64,000 nucleotides of DNA from the NCBI RefSeq assembly GCF_001975825.1, contig NZ_MTKN01000005.1, forward strand, positions 47,985 through 111,984, in the 5' to 3' direction. The position numbers and the translations under genes are program-made. The notes under the pieces were generated by a model. It was not told the origin of the DNA, made no database searches, and saw nothing but the letters and a program-made list of their open reading frames with translations. Source of the stretch: [Flexibacter] sp. ATCC 35208 (GTDB lineage Bacteria > Bacteroidota > Bacteroidia > Chitinophagales > Chitinophagaceae). Shown here one piece after another: positions 60,372 through 64,000 of the stretch; the first letter of the stretch is position 1, and every line of letters begins with the position of its first letter.

Positions 60372-62504
60372 TTATTTCCCTTCTAATCCTAACAGAAACG
60401 AATACTGCAATGCCACATCTTCCAAAGGCTTAAACCTTCCTGAAGCCCCGCCATGCCCCGCTTCCATATCTGTCTTGAACAACAATAAATGCTTATCCGT
60501 TTTCAACGCTCTCAACTTCGCCACCCACTTAGCCGGCTCCCAATACTGCACCTGTGAATCATGCAGCCCTGTCAACACCAGCATATTTGGATAATCCTGC
60601 GCTACCACATTATCATAAGGAGAATAAGATTTCATATAATCATAGTACTCCTTATTCTTTGGATTGCCCCACTCATCAAACTCTCCCGTGGTCAATGGAA
60701 TACTCTCATCCAGCATAGTCGTAACCACATCTACAAATGGCACCGCCGCTATCACACCATTCCATAACTTAGGCCGCATATTCACAACAGCACCCATCAG
60801 CAAACCACCAGCACTACCACCCATCGCATACAAATGCGTACTATCCGTATACTTTTGTGCCACTAAGAATTCTGCACAATCAATAAAGTCATAAAACGTA
60901 TTCTTCTTCTTAAACAACTTTCCATCTTCATACCACTGTCTGCCCATCTCTTCTCCTCCACGAATATGCGCTATTGCATATGCAAATCCTCTATCTAATA
61001 AACTCAGCCTGTTTGAACTAAAACCCGGATCAATGCTATGACCATAAGAACCATATCCATACAGTAACAAAGGTCGCTTGCCATCCTTTTCAAATCCCTT
61101 TTTATACACGATAGAGATCGGCACTTTCACACCATCTCTCGCTGTTGCATACACACGCTCGGTCACATAATTTTTCGGGTCATAACCACCCAATACTTCC
61201 TGTCTTTTCTTCAGCTCATTTGTCTTCGCATCCATGTCATAATCATAGGTGGAAGAAGGCGTCGTCATTGAAGTATATACATAGCGCAATGTCTTCGTAT
61301 CAAACTCAGGATTGATAGACACACTCGCTACATAAGCAGGTTCATCAAAGTGCAGGTAATGTTCCTGATGTGTATGTGTATTGATCACACGCAGTTGTGT
61401 GAGACCATTCTTACGCTCACTCAGTACCATATGCTCTTTGAACAACTCCTGACCTTCCAGCAAAACATCTGTACGATGTGGAATCACCTCTTTCCAATCC
61501 CTGATACCCGTCTTGTCCAGCGGGCATTCCATCAGTCTGAAATTCTTCGCCTGGTAGTTTGTTCTGATATAAAAATGCTGATCCTGATGGTCTACATCAT
61601 ACAGCAGATCATGCTGACGTGGATAAAATACTTTCGCATCGCCCATTGGTTTGGATGCATCCAGTATCCGGTATTCAGAAGACAATGTACTTTCACTTGC
61701 GATGAAGATGTACTGTCCTGATTTACTTCTGTAAGCAATGGTATTAAAGGTCTCATCTTTCTCATGGAACACCTCTTTATCCTTTGCAGCTTCAGTACCT
61801 ACCACATGTCTGCCGATCCTGTCTGCCCGCAAAGTAACAGGGTCTTTTCCTGTATAGAAAAAGGTCTTGTTATCGCTGGCCCACGCAGCACCGCCGGTGG
61901 TATTCAGAATAGCATCAGGAAGTATTTCACCTGTTTGCAGGTTTTTGATACGAATGGTATACTGACGGCGGCTCACGGTATCTACACCAAAAGCTAACCA
62001 TTGCCCGTCAGGACTTACCGCCATACCACCTACCTGGTAATAATCATGCCCTGCTGCCATTTCATTGACATTGAGGGTGATTTCTTCCTTGGCTTCCAGG
62101 CTACCTTTTTTACGGCAGTAGATAGGGTATTCTTTTCCTTCTACATAACGGGTGTAATAGTAATACCCTTCTTTCAGATAAGGCACACTGGCATCCGTTT
62201 CCATGATCCTGCCACGCATTTCTTCGTACAGCTTCTTACGCAGCTGTGTTGCAAAAGCCATCATGGTATCCAGGTAAGTATTCTCTGCATTCAGATAAGC
62301 GAGGACTTTAGGATCATTACGATCATTCATCCAGTAATAGCTATCTATACGGGTATCACCGTTTATAGTAAGCGCTGTATCTTTCTTTTCCGCTACCGGA
62401 GCGGCTATCGTTGTCGTTGATTCTGCTGACATAACTTTCTTTTTTTCCTTACAGGCAAACAGGGCCATAGCTAAGATCACGTAATAAGCAGCGGCTATCC
62501 TCAT
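60372..62504 (-). CDS. S9 family oligopeptidase lipoprotein (oligopeptidase B-like)
   Basis: 710-residue serine peptidase of the prolyl oligopeptidase family, subgroup S9A/oligopeptidase B, cleaving short peptides. The signal YVILAMALFAC gives a lipobox cysteine, so it is anchored in the periplasm or outer membrane. An N-terminal seven-bladed propeller (residues about 90-420) precedes the alpha/beta-hydrolase domain with YGSYGHSIDPGFSSNRLSLL, the nucleophile in YAMGGSAGGLLMGAVVN, Asp in LVLTGLHDSQVQYWEP and His in EAGHGGASGRF. Monocistronic and convergent with murI. Confidence 0.94.
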   Translation of the reverse strand: MRIAAAYYVILAMALFACKEKKKVMSAESTTTIAAPVAEKKDTALTINGDTRIDSYYWMNDRNDPKVLAYLNAENTYLDTMMAFATQLRKKLYEEMRGRIMETDASVPYLKEGYYYYTRYVEGKEYPIYCRKKGSLEAKEEITLNVNEMAAGHDYYQVGGMAVSPDGQWLAFGVDTVSRRQYTIRIKNLQTGEILPDAILNTTGGAAWASDNKTFFYTGKDPVTLRADRIGRHVVGTEAAKDKEVFHEKDETFNTIAYRSKSGQYIFIASESTLSSEYRILDASKPMGDAKVFYPRQHDLLYDVDHQDQHFYIRTNYQAKNFRLMECPLDKTGIRDWKEVIPHRTDVLLEGQELFKEHMVLSERKNGLTQLRVINTHTHQEHYLHFDEPAYVASVSINPEFDTKTLRYVYTSMTTPSSTYDYDMDAKTNELKKRQEVLGGYDPKNYVTERVYATARDGVKVPISIVYKKGFEKDGKRPLLLYGYGSYGHSIDPGFSSNRLSLLDRGFAYAIAHIRGGEEMGRQWYEDGKLFKKKNTFYDFIDCAEFLVAQKYTDSTHLYAMGGSAGGLLMGAVVNMRPKLWNGVIAAVPFVDVVTTMLDESIPLTTGEFDEWGNPKNKEYYDYMKSYSPYDNVVAQDYPNMLVLTGLHDSQVQYWEPAKWVAKLRALKTDKHLLLFKTDMEAGHGGASGRFKPLEDVALQYSFLLGLEGK

Positions 62505-62538
62505 AGGTGGTAATAATTGAGACTACTAAAGTACAAAA

Positions 62539-63876
62539 TTAACCCACCTCCACCATCTTCACGGGGTCCCACTTTATAGGTCGTTGCTGAAAATAACTTT
62601 CATTTGTCAGCAACGCAGGCCCTGCAGCCCTTAATCCAAAGGTAGCATCTTCTACTACTTTTTTGCCAGTACGAACAGATTCATAAAAATTAGCCAGGTG
62701 ATCAATGTGGGAATCATAACCGGGAGGTGCATTAAAAACACTTTCTCCTTCCTGTACAGGTTGCTGCCTTTGTGCAGGGGTATATTTTTCATTGTATTCT
62801 TTGACATAAGCCTCCTGTGTGGCTTTGGGCCATGTATTATATGTATCCCAGCCACCATACCCTGGTGCTGCCGCCAGTTTATGTTTTTTGATCTTAAAGC
62901 TATCCCAGCCCAGTTCCAGTACACCTTCAGTGCCTATTAGTTTTGTGGCTTCACCACCTCCCCCACCATCGGCAAAGTTCACCCTGAGGTTCACCTGGAA
63001 ACCTGGGTAATCAAAAAGGGCCATCACCACATCAGGTACATCGCGGCCATCATTCCATTGTTTCAGGTTGCCAGTGGCATATACCCGATGAGGACCTGCT
63101 ACCCCTGTCATGAAATGTAACCCTGAAATAAGGTGTACAAACAGGTCTCCGGGAATACCTGTGCCATAAGCTTTGTAATTGCGCCAGCGGAAAAAGCGAA
63201 CAGGATCGAAAGGAATTCTGGCAGTGTCTTTCAGCCAGGTATCAAAATCTACTGTAGCGGGCGAAGCATCGGGTGGAATTGAATACTGCCAGGCACCCAG
63301 CGCATCATGACGATCCATATGTGCCTCGACCATCACCAGTTCGCCGATATCGCCTGCCAGGTAGCGGTTTCTTGCTTCTGCAAGGCCTATGCTACTTACA
63401 CGCTGACTCCCCACCTGGAAGATGGCTTTTGTTTTTGCCTGTGTGGCAATAACGGCATGTCCTTCGGAGATCTGCTGTACCATGGGCTTTTCGCAATACA
63501 CCGCCTTACCTTTTTCCATAGCAGCAATAGAGATGGTGTCATGCCAGAAGTCAGGGGTCGCAACAATGATCGCATCGATGTCTTTTCTTTCCAGCAGTTC
63601 TCTGTAATCACGGGTGGTAAAGATATCTTTACCATATAGCTCTTTTACTTTTGTGAGATGGCCGGTATAGAGGTCGGCTACGCCAGCCAGCTCTATGCCG
63701 GGGAGCGTAAGTGAGTCCCGCACATCAGCAAAACCCATGATCCCCATACCGACACAGCCTATCCGTATCTTATCGTTAGGGGAGATGTTGGCTAAGGAGG
63801 AAAGAGGGCGTACGCTTAGGAGGGCAGTGGTGCCACCAAGATTGCGCAGGAATGTTCTTCGGGATTGATGAGTCAT
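62539..63876 (-). CDS. Tat-exported Gfo/Idh/MocA family oxidoreductase
   Basis: 445-residue NAD(P)-dependent oxidoreductase of sugar metabolism, exported by the twin-arginine route (QSRRTFLRNLGGTTALLS). Rossmann motif RIGCVGMGIMGFADVRDSL; family EKP motif AVYCEKPMVQQI; C-terminal substrate domain with GIPGDLFVHLISGLHFM. It is distantly related to the protein at 1119-2474. It lies 34 bases upstream of the oligopeptidase on the same strand, so co-transcription is possible. Substrate unknown. Nothing recognisable lies between its start and the hairpin at 63939. Confidence 0.9.
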   Translation of the reverse strand: MTHQSRRTFLRNLGGTTALLSVRPLSSLANISPNDKIRIGCVGMGIMGFADVRDSLTLPGIELAGVADLYTGHLTKVKELYGKDIFTTRDYRELLERKDIDAIIVATPDFWHDTISIAAMEKGKAVYCEKPMVQQISEGHAVIATQAKTKAIFQVGSQRVSSIGLAEARNRYLAGDIGELVMVEAHMDRHDALGAWQYSIPPDASPATVDFDTWLKDTARIPFDPVRFFRWRNYKAYGTGIPGDLFVHLISGLHFMTGVAGPHRVYATGNLKQWNDGRDVPDVVMALFDYPGFQVNLRVNFADGGGGGEATKLIGTEGVLELGWDSFKIKKHKLAAAPGYGGWDTYNTWPKATQEAYVKEYNEKYTPAQRQQPVQEGESVFNAPPGYDSHIDHLANFYESVRTGKKVVEDATFGLRAAGPALLTNESYFQQRPIKWDPVKMVEVG

Positions 63877-63938
63877 AACGGAATTTTTTTGGGAACTACA
63901 GGAAATTACGAATTATGACTGCAATAAATAAAAGAAAA

Positions 63939-63979
63939 TCGGGGTTGCACTTTTGGCGAAGGCAAAAGTGCAACCCCGA
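63939..63979. terminator. Hairpin at window end
   Basis: A 17-bp perfect stem (TCGGGGTTGCACTTTTG with its complement) around a 7-base loop lies upstream of the last gene and probably terminates a gene beyond the window. Confidence 0.6.
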
Positions 63980-64000
63980 AAGCAGTTTTTTGTTGCTGCT

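Overview
The window looks like chromosomal DNA of an aerobic Bacteroidota bacterium, most likely a member of Chitinophagaceae close to Chitinophaga. The phylum call rests on several things. Many genes are preceded by the Bacteroidota -7 promoter box TAnnTTTG and very few by a Shine-Dalgarno sequence. The gene content also fits: a NamZ-type muramidase, an exo-type DUF1343 protein, M56/TonB fusions, a three-subunit transhydrogenase and a HemB without the zinc cysteines. The genus is inference from overall protein style. I see no rRNA, tRNA, CRISPR array, phage, transposase or plasmid genes; this is core chromosome with unusually repeat-rich intergenic DNA.

Layout. 0.2-2.5 kb: a secreted sugar isomerase-like TIM barrel and a Tat-exported Gfo/Idh/MocA oxidoreductase (a second such oxidoreductase closes the window at 62.5-63.9 kb). 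2.6-10 kb: Mrp ATPase, a small secreted protein, 3-hydroxyacyl-CoA dehydrogenase, YigZ, a secreted two-repeat protein, ribD and prmC. 10.4-15.8 kb: exbB-exbD, pepT, and metE under a cobalamin riboswitch. 15.9-25 kb: a CWC zinc protein, thioesterase, SlyD-like FKBP, namZ-fmt, a LysM/RlpA-like protein, an RsmF-like rRNA methyltransferase, and the proton-translocating transhydrogenase pntA-pntA2-pntB. 25.2-34.9 kb: an essentially complete C5 haem pathway, hemG-hemH on one strand and hemA-C-D-E-F-B-L on the other. 35-44.4 kb: esterase, methyltransferase, glycosyltransferase, secreted coiled-coil protein, OxyR, M48 lipoprotein protease, plsY, prmA, NIPSNAP. 44.5-48.2 kb: pnp, rpsO, ftsE. 48.2-50.7 kb: a BlaI/M56-TonB signalling unit. 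50.8-62.5 kb: purM, ribF, holA, a DEDDy exonuclease, a frameshifted membrane coiled-coil gene, a response regulator, an ABC-F protein, carbonic anhydrase, murI and an S9 oligopeptidase.

Most striking are signals that are not genes. (1) Four copies (2.5, 25.1, 40.0 and 60.2 kb) of a ~120-bp intergenic element have one 5' arm and two competing 3' arms around a conserved core. Arm sequences differ between copies but stay complementary, which suggests a bistable RNA structure. Three of the four lie between convergent genes. (2) Short tandem duplications repeatedly start exactly at stop codons: pntB, metE, exbD, pepT, prmC, fmt, the LysM gene, the 35-kb esterase and the 3-hydroxyacyl-CoA dehydrogenase. 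Similar duplications occur in frame inside metE and ribD, and one triplicates the ribD promoter. (3) A one-base frameshift splits the gene at 55.06-56.02 kb.

Working together: haem synthesis uses the oxygen-dependent HemF and HemG/HemY-type enzymes, in keeping with an aerobe that also has OxyR. metE under a B12 riboswitch implies that a B12-dependent MetH exists elsewhere in the genome. ribD and ribF are unlinked parts of flavin synthesis.
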